From Rhizophagus sp. LPA8_4_AMF (taxonomy: Eukaryota; Glomeromycota; Glomeromycetes; Glomerales; Glomeraceae), in assembly GCA_021464525.1 (NCBI GenBank), contig JADRCO010000200.1:1-43922 (forward strand): 43,922 nucleotides of DNA, read 5' to 3'. Position 1 is the first letter of the stretch. Every line of letters starts with the position of its first letter. Under the pieces are notes generated by a model that ran no database searches, was not told where the DNA came from, and saw only the letters and a list, made by a program, of their open reading frames with translations. Positions 23,107 through 33,357 of this stretch are shown in pieces. The position numbers and the translations under genes are program-made.

Positions 23107-25885
23107 ATGTCTACACAAGATTTTACCTTTTCTGACCCTTCCCCAAATGCAACTCCTATAACTCCAACAAAAAAGAAAAGAAAAAATTCTGGTGGTCGTC
23201 CTAAGTCTTTGGTATGGGGAGATCATGCTATACAAGGTAGAAAAGTATCAGAAGGTCACTATGAAGCAACCTGTGTATACTGTGATTTATTTTGGAAAAA
23301 GGGTTCACCCCAAGAGTTAGAAGCACATTTCGCTAATGATTGTTCTAAAGTACCGGCTGATACAAGGAACCTTTTCTTGAATCGTCTTGCTATAAAAGCT
23401 GAAGGAAATATGACCAATCTTTCATCTAAAAAGAGAAAACTTAATGATGGTTCAATTCAAATAAAAATATCAGAATTTCATGAAAGTAGTCAACTCTCTG
23501 AGGATAGAATTCATGAAATTGATCGTGCTTGTGTAAAAGCATTTGTTGTATGTGGCATTCCATGGCATGTAATTGAAAATCCTTTTTTTGTTAAATTTTT
23601 GAAGACTCTACGTCCAGGATACACGCCACCATCAAGAGAATTACTTTCTGGCAGACTTTTATCACAAGAAACTGCAGTTGTGAACACACAAGTTATGAAA
23701 GATTTGAAAAATACAGTAAATTTAACATTGTGTATGTTCACTATGTTGTTTATTGATTTATTAATGATTAATGATTTTAATTTAATTTTAATTAATCTTT
23801 ATTCTTAAATCTAACAAGCATGTGATGGGTGGACAAACTCAGCAAATGAGTCAATTTGGGATTTTTTAATTCATACACCCAACCATAAAGAGTATTTGTG
23901 GTGCTTAAAGGATCTATCAAGTGAAAGCCATACTGGCGAATTTTTAGCCAAAACAATTGATGAAATAATTGATGAAATTGGTCCAGCAAATTTTTCAGCA
24001 ATTGTATCGGATTCAGGAGCAAATATTCGAAATGCATGACAAATTATTACAGAAAAGTATAAAAATATTCTTAATGTGCGTTGTATGGCACATGCTATTA
24101 ATCTGATTTCAAAAAATATTTGCTCTACTTCATTTGCAAATCGGATTTTAACGAAATGTAATACTATTGTGACATATTTTAAAAAAAGCCATCAAGGAGG
24201 TAATTTGATTTTAAATTTTATTTTATTTTATTTTATTTTTGATACTACAATTGTTTTATTAATTTATTTAATATAAAAAGGTTCTGCATTAAAAGAAGAA
24301 GCTAAAGCTTGTGGTATTAGTGGAGGTGGATTGAAGAAATGGGTAGATACCAGATGGCACACTATGTATGACTGTGTTGATTCAATTATGCGCTATAAAG
24401 TACCATTAGAAAATGTAAGATTTTGAATCATTTGTCTGAATTCATTTAATTACTAATTCAACAAATAATTTTATTTTTTGCTTTTTATTTAGTTAAAATG
24501 CGAAAAACCTGAAAATCTTTCAACAGCAGTATTATCAGTTTTACGATCACGTGCATTTTTTGATGATGTACGTGCATTGGCATTTACCTTACGTCCTATT
24601 AAACAATCAATTGCAGTGTTAGAATCTCAGTCTTGCACCCTTGCAGATTGTTTTCTTGGACTTGCAAAACTTGGAGCTGCAATTAAAAAATTACCTAATA
24701 ATGATCATCGAGTTTTTCGCCAGCAGTGTATTTCAATTTTTAACCGTCATTACGCTGAATTTGCTGATCCAATATATTTATTATGCTTTTTTTTACATCC
24801 GTATTATACTGGTAAGTTTGGACCATATTATCTGTAATTCTTATAATAATAATATAGTTTTTTTTTAAAAAAAAAAATTAGAATATATTATAAAGAAATA
24901 ATCAAAATTACAATTTATTAATATTTAATAGTGAATTACTGTATACAATTATATTACTTTGAATTATGTATTTTTAATGGTTATAATAATATATAAAAAT
25001 AATTACTAAATGGAAAATTTAAACACATTTTTTTCTCAAAGAAAATTTAACGTGTAAATCATAAGACGTTTTTTTAACAAAATAATAGTTATTATTATAA
25101 AATTATTTACTAAATTAAATTTATTATACCAAATAAATACTTTAGAAATTTGCTGGGCACGAGGGCTTTTTAGGGATTTATTAATGACAGCAGATGAAAT
25201 TTTTATGAAAATGGGGAAAAACAAAGCTGAGCGTAAAGAATTAATGCATCAAATGAAACAATATCGTATACGAGGAAAACCTTTTGATATTGAAATGGGT
25301 GATAATGAAACTCCATATACTTGGTGGTTTTCTATTGAGGATAGCTTTCCTAAAGATGAGGATTACTTAGTTCAACTAGCACTTAAGCTTTTTTCCATCA
25401 CACCTCATGCAGCTGGATGTGAGCGAGTATGGTCAAGTCTTGGTTGGATATATGGCAAAAGAAGGACCCGTTTAGGCTCAAATAAAGTTGAAAATATATA
25501 TAAACTTTCAGCCTATTACCATGCAAATGCAAAAAAAGAATTGCCTTATTATGGTATAGAAAAATCCACTGAAGAAATTCATCAAATATTAATTGATGCA
25601 CATTTGAATCCCGACCAAGACCTTCTTGAATTAGAAGATGAAGTACTTGATTATTACAATAATGAGGAGGAAACAATAATTGGTGAGGAGGAAGAATTAA
25701 ATATTGATAATATTTTGAACTTAGACGCATTTGTTAATACTTTGGGTGATATAATTGAAGATAGTATAGATAGTATTATAGAAGAAGAGATTCAAGATAA
25801 TAGAGTAGACGCTCCTATGAATGAAAATGATGATATTGAATGGGATCCAGCTGCCGAAGCTGATGAAATAATTAATGCTATGTAA
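23107..25885 (+). pseudogene. hAT transposase (BED finger, RNase H-like core, dimerisation domain) with one nonsense codon
   Basis: Exons 23107–23731, 23819–24199, 24281–24414, 24493–24811 and 25146–25885 join in frame to 732 residues apart from TGA at 24037 (codon 282). A basic KKKRK (22–26) may direct nuclear import. The BED zinc finger has C56, C59, H74 and C79. CDGWTN (Asp211) and VSDSGAN fit the two catalytic aspartates, and CERVWSS near the C-terminus fits the hAT SERxFS motif with its glutamate; the following GKRRTRLG belongs to the dimerisation domain. The C-terminus is strongly acidic. Role: cut-and-paste transposition in the nucleus. The stop sits where an Arg codon CGA would fit (NA*QIITEKY). 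Intron 4 (334 bp) is long for the region; the exon 5 acceptor is chosen by frame. Confidence 0.88.
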
Positions 25886-25974
25886 TATTCTAAATTGTAA
25901 AGTTGCGATTTATAAATAAATTTTGTTATTTTGTTTGTTAAACCAGTCATGTATTACAAAAAAATAAATAAAAC

Positions 25975-26152
25975 ATGTTTCGCCAAGTTACAGAAGTTTC
26001 AGAAGTTTGGGCAAGTTTTGCCAGGTTTCTGAAATTCTGCCAGGTTTCGGAAGTTTTGCCAGTTTCGGAATTTTGCACTGGTGGCGAAACTAGTTTCACC
26101 AAGTTTCGGAAGTTTCGCCAAAAATTTAGTTTCGGTTTCGCCTGAAACACTA
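25975..26152. repeat. Right terminal and subterminal repeat region of hAT
   Basis: Dense array of GTTTCGG, GTTTCGCC, GCCAGGTTTC and AGTTTTGCC words, then the terminal repeat ending GCCTGAAACACTA at 26152. Richer in motif copies than the left end. Confidence 0.8.
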
Positions 26153-26160
26153 ATAGGTAG
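26153..26160. repeat. Right 8-bp target-site duplication of hAT element
   Basis: ATAGGTAG, exact copy of 22742–22749. Confidence 0.9.
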
Positions 26161-26759
26161 ACAAAGATATTTGCAATAAAATGTGATAATTTATTAGCAT
26201 AGTCAATGCAATTCGAAATCTACAATTGATTACTAATAGTGACTCTTTATTTTCAATTTCTATAACACTTGTTCTTAAAAGATGAATGAAGTAAATTTTT
26301 ATCCATGCAATTTAAATAATATTTAGAACCATTTGGATTTAGAATTTGCTATAAAAAAATTTGAATTAAAACAGCCTAGAGTAGAAAAACAATTAAACTT
26401 TTGAACCTTAACTCATTAATTTGAATTTAAAAATTGGAGATGATTAAAATTTTGATTGGAAAACTTCATTCCTGCCTTCGTTACAAAAATGATCGATATC
26501 TAAAAGGAAAAATGTGATTAATTATGTATGGTGAATTATTATCGTATCGTATTTATCATATTATATATGCTACCACACATGTAAATGGTTTTAAATTCTA
26601 TACTTTATTTAAAATAATTCGCTAAAATACCAAATAAATATAAATGAATACAATTATTTAATCAAAAAATTTAAAATAGTCTATTTGCACCCACATCGTT
26701 ACAAACAACAAATTTAACAAACTCAGTATAAATTCAATAAATTTCCTTATCTGAATCAT
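26161..26759. other. AT-rich spacer, no gene seen
   Basis: Sequence downstream of the hAT insertion and of kinase B. No coding or structural signal recognised. Confidence 0.5.
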
Positions 26760-26989
26760 CAGTTTTAATATTTTTTCCTATTTTAATTAAAAAGAAAATT
26801 AATTTAAATTGACATGATACTATTTGCAATAAGTATTAGTAAATAAAAATTTTACTTACTAAGTTTTTACTTTTTTTACTTTTTTGTGTTTCAATATTTA
26901 ATTCTTCATTATTTCGCTTTCTTGAAGAATTTGCAGTTACAGTTGAGATCAAATTATTTAACGGTCCACTAATATTCTGATGTTGAGAA
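26760..26989 (-). pseudogene. Out-of-frame relics of the conserved kinase tail exons
   Basis: The strand opposite 26860–27031 reads QSTQNINSPVQ ... SSRKRNNEELNIETQK in the frame matching kinase A tail exon 5 (STQNTN ... SRKRNFEEL). Opposite 26777 downwards, after an acceptor, there is a match to A exon 6 (KTDDSD against KADHSD). Because the kinase B exon 4 donor has shifted by one base, canonical splicing enters this exon in another frame and stops at 26990–26992, leaving the rest untranslated. Confidence 0.6.
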
Positions 26990-29266
26990 TTAGAGACTTG
27001 AACTGGGGAATTTATATTTTGAGTGGATTGACTATAAAAATTCATTATAATAAATAATTTTTATTTTCTATTATAATATGATTTTTTTTTTCATTATGAT
27101 AGTACCCTTTGAATATTATTTATATCAAGTTCATATTCCTTTGTAATATATTCTAAAAATTAATAAAAGCATCAATCAAAGTTAATATAAAATTAATGAA
27201 ACAAATTATCTGACTGCAAGTTAGTAATCATTAATGTAATCTACCTTGTCTGATACTAACTAAATTACTAATTGAAGAAAAATTTATAGAAGATTTAGAA
27301 ATCAAAGAACTTAATGCTCTACTTGTATAAATTGCTTTTGGATGAGGTTTTTCACTAAATTCGGGTCCAAGTTTCTTTAATTGTATTAATTCTAATCTTT
27401 TTTTTTCAGCTTGTACAAATGCTTCTGCAAATTCAGATTCGTCCCTTTTATAAAGCCATTTACGAATAGTTCTATTTATTTCTTTAATAGTTGGTCTTTC
27501 CGAAGGATCAGAATTCCAACATTTTTTCATTAAATTAGCAAAGCATTCAGGAGTATCATTTGTAATTTCAGGCCGTTTTCCATCAATAATTTCATAGATA
27601 AGATTAACATCATGTTCAGCATTAGCAAAAGGTTTACAACCTGTTGTAAGTTCCCACATTATCATACCAAAACTATATACATCAGATTCTTTTGAAAATG
27701 CAACACCTTTAAATATTTCTGGTGCAATATAAGGTATTACTCCATATATTTCATTATTTGGTGACGTACTATTTGCGGGTTGTGATAATCCAAAGTCTCC
27801 AATTAGCCACCTTCGATTTGAAGGTGATAATATATTTCCACTATGAAAATCTCGATGTATTAAATTCCTTGCATGAATAACTCCAAGTCTAAAATGTAAT
27901 ACTTCATTAATTAATAAACATATTGTAATGTTTGATAATAAAATTAATGCATTAAAATATAAATACCCGCGTGTTATAGAGCGTAAGATACTTGCTTTTT
28001 CTTTCCATGTAATATTAATAAAATTATTTTGCAAACAATTATGTAAATTTCCATCTTTTGCATAATCCAATACCAACATATATTCTTTTGTTAAAGGATC
28101 TCGTGTAATACCATGAAAACAAATTACTCCAAATACTCTAAATTTGGAGTAAAATTGAGAATGTGCTTTTAACTAAAGTATAAATATCATATTAATAAAT
28201 ATTAAATAAAGAACATTGAAAATATACCAATATTAAATATTACCTCATTGAAAAAATGTTTACTAATATTCTGTGAATTAAATAATTTTTTTAAAGCAAC
28301 ATGAGTATTCCTTATACCATCTGAAAGTTTTGACCAAGTTGCTTTATAAATAATACTAAATCCTCCTTCTCCTATTTTCCTTAAATCTTTAAATTGAGAA
28401 TATGGAATCCACTCTATTAAATATATTACTATTTTACTATACAAATGTTTAATAAACTTTAATGAATTTGAATCTGTATCATTTTTTGTAAAAGTAAGAA
28501 TAAATTCATCTATGATAAAATTTTCACTGCTAACATTTGTAATATCAATATTAATAAATGTTATTCTTTCACAATTTTTACATTGAGATTGACTTGTAAT
28601 TCCAAAAATAACATTTGTTGTTAAACAATACCTACATCCTGTATAAATAATAAAGCATTGTGAACACCATTTTTGACACCATTTTTGACAATTAGATACT
28701 GACTCTTGATGTACATATTTTAGTTCTTGTAGACAAACTATACATTTATCAAAATTATCCCACCATGATAAATATAATACTTGAATGGATTTTTTAGTCA
28801 ATATCGATTCTATCCACTCAGAAGAAATTTGATAAGAATGGGTTTGTCCATACTCAGTTAAATTAAATAACCACCACTCATAGAACGGCCAAATGCAACC
28901 CCTTGAACGAGAGTAATTATTTAATGATGAAGTATTGGGGATTAAATTCGTAAAGAATGAAATCTCTGAACAATATTCACACCATTCTTGAATGTTTGTT
29001 GTACAAATACTATTCCTAGTTACTTTATGTTCAATACACTGAGTATTATTTGTACTTATATATGTATCCAAGCATGTATTGTTGCCCATATATTTAGTAT
29101 ACCAAAATAAACAATTTTTACAATATTTTTGTTCAAATTTAAGTGTCTTGGAGTACTCAATTCCACAATAATTACATTTTTCCTCGTTATTTTTAAAAGG
29201 AATAAACAAAATAGGCATAGGACTAGATTTCAATTTTGGATCATAAAAAACAAATGAATCAGTCAT
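26990..29266 (-). CDS. Kinase B: cysteine-rich N-terminus plus TKL-like protein kinase, five exons
   Basis: Minus-strand exons 28244–29266, 27967–28172, 27245–27888, 27106–27152 and 26990–27031 join to 653 residues. The first in-frame ATG is at 29266. Layout copies kinase A: C31/C34 and C49/C52, then further CxxC pairs (WCEYC, CIVC, WCSQC, GCRYC, QCKNC), then the kinase: GEGGF (299–303), VALKK Lys326, HRDFHSGN (421–428), DFG (441–443, canonical here) and IAPE. All key catalytic residues are present, so it should be an active Ser/Thr-type kinase. The exon 4 donor has one extra G compared with A (CAAAGG|GTAC against CAAAG|GTAA), which switches exon 5 to a short alternative tail. The tail is the uncertain part; the first three exons are secure. 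Transcribed away from the duplicated 29.3–31.1 kb region. Confidence 0.82.
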
Positions 29267-29275
29267 TGTTTGCAC

Positions 29276-29284
29276 GTATTTCAA
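29276..29284 (-). promoter_or_regulatory. Shared leader word before kinase B start
   Basis: Minus-strand TTGAAATAC upstream of ATG 29266, matching 13077–13085 before kinase A. Confidence 0.45.
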
Positions 29285-29324
29285 AAAGTGGCTTTAAAAA
29301 TGGACGTAAAAATTAAACAACGGT

Positions 29325-30111
29325 ATTTATATTTTAAAGTGAAATTCTAGAATATTCTATTTAGAAATCATTACGGTAAATAGAAAACGGTTATAGAAAA
29401 AATAGAAAAAATACAATTATGTATGTTGTCAATCTGCCATACCATTATGCAACTTAATATAGCAATTTTCGGAGATCAATTCTCCGTCGATGGAGTTTTA
29501 TATGATAGACTAATCCGTCGTCGCACAACAGGAAAAATCAAATTATTAAACAATTCTTTTTTGGTAAACGCATTCCTTTATTGGTATATTAATCATGAAT
29601 AAAATCAAAATTGAAGAAATACATAGACTACGTATAAAATTGAAATTCAACTAAAATTGACCGTAATGTATATATTAACGTCTGTTCATTGATTTATTTA
29701 TTTACTTTATTTCTGTATTTATTTATTTATTTATTGTATTTGCCATAAATTTAAATAATATATCTAAAATTGTAATGTTCGATAAAAATTGATTACTTTC
29801 CGATTACTTTGGGTGAAAATACATATTATTAAGCGAAAAGAAGTAATTTAGTAGTAATTTGAGATTGCTTCGATCTGAAATAAATAAGAATTTATAGTAT
29901 AATACATAGCAAAAGCTTGGCCGCTCATTTTACAATTTTCGTAGTCATTAATGAAATATAGCGTTTCCCGCTCTTAACTAATTTCACTATAAATTTTATT
30001 TATTTAAATTAAATGACTTCAGTTTCGTTATCAACTTATAAAGTATATACTGTATTACGATAAAAGAAATACTAAATTTATTAATTTAAAAGTCTCGATA
30101 TACGCGTAACA
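29325..30111. repeat. Direct repeat, copy 1 (about 0.79 kb)
   Basis: Runs collinear with copy 2 from TTTATATTTTA through CTCCGTCGATGGAGTTTTAT, CTAATCCGTCGTCGCAC, GGTAAACGCATTCCTTTATT, TAGCGTTTCCCGCTCTTA and GTCTCGATATACGCG. Small indels separate the copies. No open frame. It lies between kinase B and the F-box gene, both on the minus strand. Confidence 0.85.
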
Positions 30112-30270
30112 TGGAATTTCACTATATAAGTAAAAGAAATACTAAATTTATTATTGGGGTTTTCAAAATTTATGAAATTGATGTTGCACTAACAACTATT
30201 AAAAAAATACAAAAAAATTAACGATCATGAAAGATCGACAACAAAATTTCCTTTTAAGATATTGTGTGTA

Positions 30271-30995
30271 TTTATATTTTATGTGAAGGTTCTAGAAATT
30301 CTATTTAGAAAATATTACGAACATCCATAGAAAAAATACAATATGCATGTTGACAATCCGCCGTTATGCATGAATTTAAAAGTCATATAGTAATTTTCCG
30401 GAGCTCAGTTCTCCGTCGATGGAGTTTTATATGATAAACTAATCCGTCGTCGCACATCAGAAATTGGTAAACGCATTCCTTTATTTGGTATATTTATTAT
30501 AAATAAAAACAATAAATTTAAAAATCGAAGAAATACGTAGACTGTGTATAAAATTGAAATTCAACTAGTATATAATTTTTATCTACCAAAATTGACCGTA
30601 AAAAATATATATTGACGTTTGTTCTTTATTTATTATTAATTATTTATTATATCCACCATAAATTTTAGATAATATATCTAAAATTGTAATGTTCGATAAA
30701 ACTCCGAATACTTTGGGAGAAAAATACATACCGTATTATTAAGCGAAAAGAAATAAATTTAGGTTACTTAATCTGAGAATTTATAGTATAATACAACTAC
30801 AAAATATTGGATAATTTTCGTGGTCATTAATAAATGTTTTAAATATAGCGTTTCCCGCTCTTAGCTAATTTCACTACAAATTTTATTTATTTAAATTTAA
30901 TGACTTCAGTTTCATTATCAGCTTATAAAGTATAATACTGTATTACGATAAAAGAAATACTAAATTTATTAATTTAAAAGTCTCGATATACGCGT
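30271..30995. repeat. Direct repeat, copy 2 (about 0.73 kb)
   Basis: Second copy of the segment at 29325–30111, in the same orientation. Conserved landmarks include the palindromic CTCCGTCGATGGAG, ATATATCTAAAATTGTAATG and ATAGCGTTTCCCGCTCTTA. Confidence 0.85.
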
Positions 30996-31135
30996 TAGAA
31001 CTTTTCTGATATAAGTAAAAGAAATCTAAATTTATTTATATTTAAAAGTCTTGATATATGACGCGTAACATCAATATATAAGTAAAAGAAATACTAAATT
31101 TATTAATTGAATTTAAAAGTCTCAATATACGTGTA
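30953..31135. repeat. About 65-bp sub-repeats, three in a row
   Basis: Three units begin with TAAAAGAAATACTAAATTTA (or a one-base variant) and end with a GTCTCGATATACGCG-like word; the first is the end of duplicate copy 2. Copy 1 ends the same way at 30061–30160 with one full and one partial unit. The array stops about 16 bp before the F-box stop codon. Confidence 0.75.
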
Positions 31136-31150
31136 AGATGCAATAAACAT

Positions 31151-32878
31151 TTAATCCATCTCTTTTATCAAATCATAAACTTGAATATATAAATCATCAT
31201 AATTTTGAACTTTAATATTATAAGATTCAAATTCTTTAACCTCATCTTTCATAAAAGATAAATCTTCCCTTTTTTCAAAATAAACTTCCATAATAGCCAA
31301 ATATTTAACTCTTTCCTTTTTCATAATATATTTCTTTATATAAGGTAAAATATTAAGACTTCCTTCTTGCATTTTATTTCTAATTAATAATTTTTTAATA
31401 AAAGTATTTTGAGAATTTTGTAAAAAGATTTCTAAATTATTTAAATCAAATTTAAGAGATAAATTTAAATATTCTAATTTAAGAGGTAAAATTTGACCCA
31501 AATTTAATAATACAATAGAACTAGGTTCCATATCATCATTTGAAAAATTATGATGATAATAATAATCAAGATAATAATGAAAATCTATAGAAAGATAATT
31601 AAGATTTTGATCAAGAATTTTAATTAAATCAAAAGATAAATAAATATTTAAATTATCAAAACCTGGTAATTCAAAAAATTTAATATTTTTACAATATTTC
31701 ATAAATAAATCAAATTGTTTTCTTAATTCATTACTTATAGAAGAACCAAAACCAATATTTTCTAAATAAATACCAGATTTTTGTAATAATAAATTTAAAG
31801 AATCAATTTGTAACATAATATCCATAAATAAAGATTTTAATTTAAATGGTTTAGTAAGATTAATAATTTGTTGAATAAAATCCGAATTTAAAGAATAACA
31901 ATAAAGTATATGAATTGATTCTAAAACATTTAAATTTTCAAATTGTTCATTTGAAATGATAATTTTTTTAAAATCTATCCTATAAAATATGATGGTATTT
32001 AAAGTATTTGAACAATTTGAATTTTTTAATGATAAAAAAAATTTTCCTTTAAATAAATAATTACGTTCAAAAGAAATTTTTTTAAGATTTTTTTGTGAAT
32101 TAATAATTTTTAATAAATAATCTTCAGTTAATAAATTATTATTATTAAATCTTGGGAATTGAAAATAAAGTGAATTAATTGAATTACAATTTGAATATAA
32201 AAATTTTAAAAAAGGGAAAATTTTTGATCCATTTGCAATTCTTTGAAGTTTTAAATTTTTTATATTAAAAATAAAATCTTGATTTTGTAAAATTAAATTA
32301 AAAGCATCATTAAAACAATCATGATCAATATCTCTAACCACAATAACTTCAAAAGTATGTAATTTTACTTGATTTTCAATAAATATTTTAAATAATAATT
32401 TATAAATTAATCTTGAAGAATTTAATTTTTGATCAAAATTATTTGGATACATATTTTGTAAAAAATAATTGGTGGATTGTAATCCTGCTTTAACATTTAT
32501 AATAGTTAAAATCCATTGTTCAATAGAAAATATTATTTTCCATGTATTTAAACATTTAATAAAATTAGGATAATTAAATAATGAATTATTTGATGTATTT
32601 GATGGTAATAATAATTTATTATAATTAATACCATATTCATTTAATTTTGTTTTATCTTCTTCATTTAAATTATTATTTAAATAAATTTCAATAAAACGAT
32701 AATTTTTAGGAAGTTTCATTGAAAATGGATCCTCCCATAATAATGGAATTGATAGACGACACCATAATCTATTAACCAATATACATGAATGTAATGTTTT
32801 ATAATCATAACGAAAATATTTTATAATTTCGTTTATTAATTCAGGTAAATCTCCTGAAAATATTTTTGAGCATGCCAT
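31151..32878 (-). CDS. F-box / leucine-rich-repeat-like protein, single exon
   Basis: Uninterrupted 575-codon frame from ATG at 32878 to TAA at 31151–31153. An in-frame ATG 24 codons upstream exists, but MACSKIF is preferred because the broken copy at 20811–22396 begins its similarity there. Residues about 9–52 form an F-box-like motif (LPELINEIIKYF ... LHSCILVNRLWCRLSIPLLW). The remainder has regularly spaced Leu/Ile/Asn stretches typical of degenerate LRRs (LKNLKLQRI, LNVLESIHILYC). F-box proteins usually dock substrates onto SCF ubiquitin ligases through Skp1; the target is unknown. The C-terminus is acidic/basic mixed with no membrane segment. Its 3' end adjoins the sub-repeat array and its 5' end faces the BTB–TLDc gene. 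Confidence 0.88.
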   Translation of the reverse strand: MACSKIFSGDLPELINEIIKYFRYDYKTLHSCILVNRLWCRLSIPLLWEDPFSMKLPKNYRFIEIYLNNNLNEEDKTKLNEYGINYNKLLLPSNTSNNSLFNYPNFIKCLNTWKIIFSIEQWILTIINVKAGLQSTNYFLQNMYPNNFDQKLNSSRLIYKLLFKIFIENQVKLHTFEVIVVRDIDHDCFNDAFNLILQNQDFIFNIKNLKLQRIANGSKIFPFLKFLYSNCNSINSLYFQFPRFNNNNLLTEDYLLKIINSQKNLKKISFERNYLFKGKFFLSLKNSNCSNTLNTIIFYRIDFKKIIISNEQFENLNVLESIHILYCYSLNSDFIQQIINLTKPFKLKSLFMDIMLQIDSLNLLLQKSGIYLENIGFGSSISNELRKQFDLFMKYCKNIKFFELPGFDNLNIYLSFDLIKILDQNLNYLSIDFHYYLDYYYHHNFSNDDMEPSSIVLLNLGQILPLKLEYLNLSLKFDLNNLEIFLQNSQNTFIKKLLIRNKMQEGSLNILPYIKKYIMKKERVKYLAIMEVYFEKREDLSFMKDEVKEFESYNIKVQNYDDLYIQVYDLIKEMD

Positions 32879-33357
32879 ATTTTTTTTAAAAATAAAAAAT
32901 GTAGAGAGAGAGAGAGAAAAAAAATAGGGGAATGTTTGGATGTTGATCAATTTTTTCTAAATTTAACTTTTTTGCTATGTTTTTTTCGGGGAAATAAAAT
33001 AAACTCCCGAATTTTGCATTATGTCGATCATCAAATGATTACCCCTTTTGTTTCTAGCATGATTAAACATAATTAGTTTAAATCAGATTAATAATTACGG
33101 TATGATCTGCTGATGTACACGTACAACCACTTTTTAAAATAAAGGAATGTATTTTACGTATCAAAAACTTAAATTGGTCTGAAAACAAACACAGTGAAAT
33201 TAACTCGTGACTTTGTAAGTCGCACAATAATAGAATTTTTTTTTTTTTATAGAATCTTCCAGTAGTAAAATGTAGTAATGGTTACATTACATAACCGGAT
33301 AAAATTTATTATTATTTTTTTGGAATTTCATATCTACATTCTCTTTCCTGCTTAAAA
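32879..33357. promoter_or_regulatory. Shared 479-bp divergent promoter interval
   Basis: Separates the minus-strand F-box gene from the plus-strand BTB–TLDc gene. A (GA)n tract at about 32901–32920 lies in the F-box leader, and a run of T at about 33238–33249 lies on the other side. No defined factor site or TATA box is claimed. Confidence 0.45.

Larger units (their letters stand above)
22750..26152 (+). mobile_element. hAT-superfamily DNA transposon, full length, 3403 bp
   Basis: The ends are terminal inverted repeats: TAATGTTTCAGGCGAAAC on the left against TAGTGTTTCAGGCGAAAC from the right (17 of 18), flanked by an exact 8-bp duplication. Subterminal regions on both sides are packed with GTTTCGG, GTTTCGCC and CCAGGTTTC words in both orientations, likely transposase binding sites. 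It encodes one spliced transposase with a BED finger and a hAT dimerisation domain. One nonsense codon makes this copy probably non-autonomous, though its ends could still be mobilised by a working relative. Confidence 0.93.

Noticed and set aside
23511..24037. Minus-strand open frames across the transposase
   Set aside because: Antisense of the hAT coding exons, whose plus-strand domains are recognisable.
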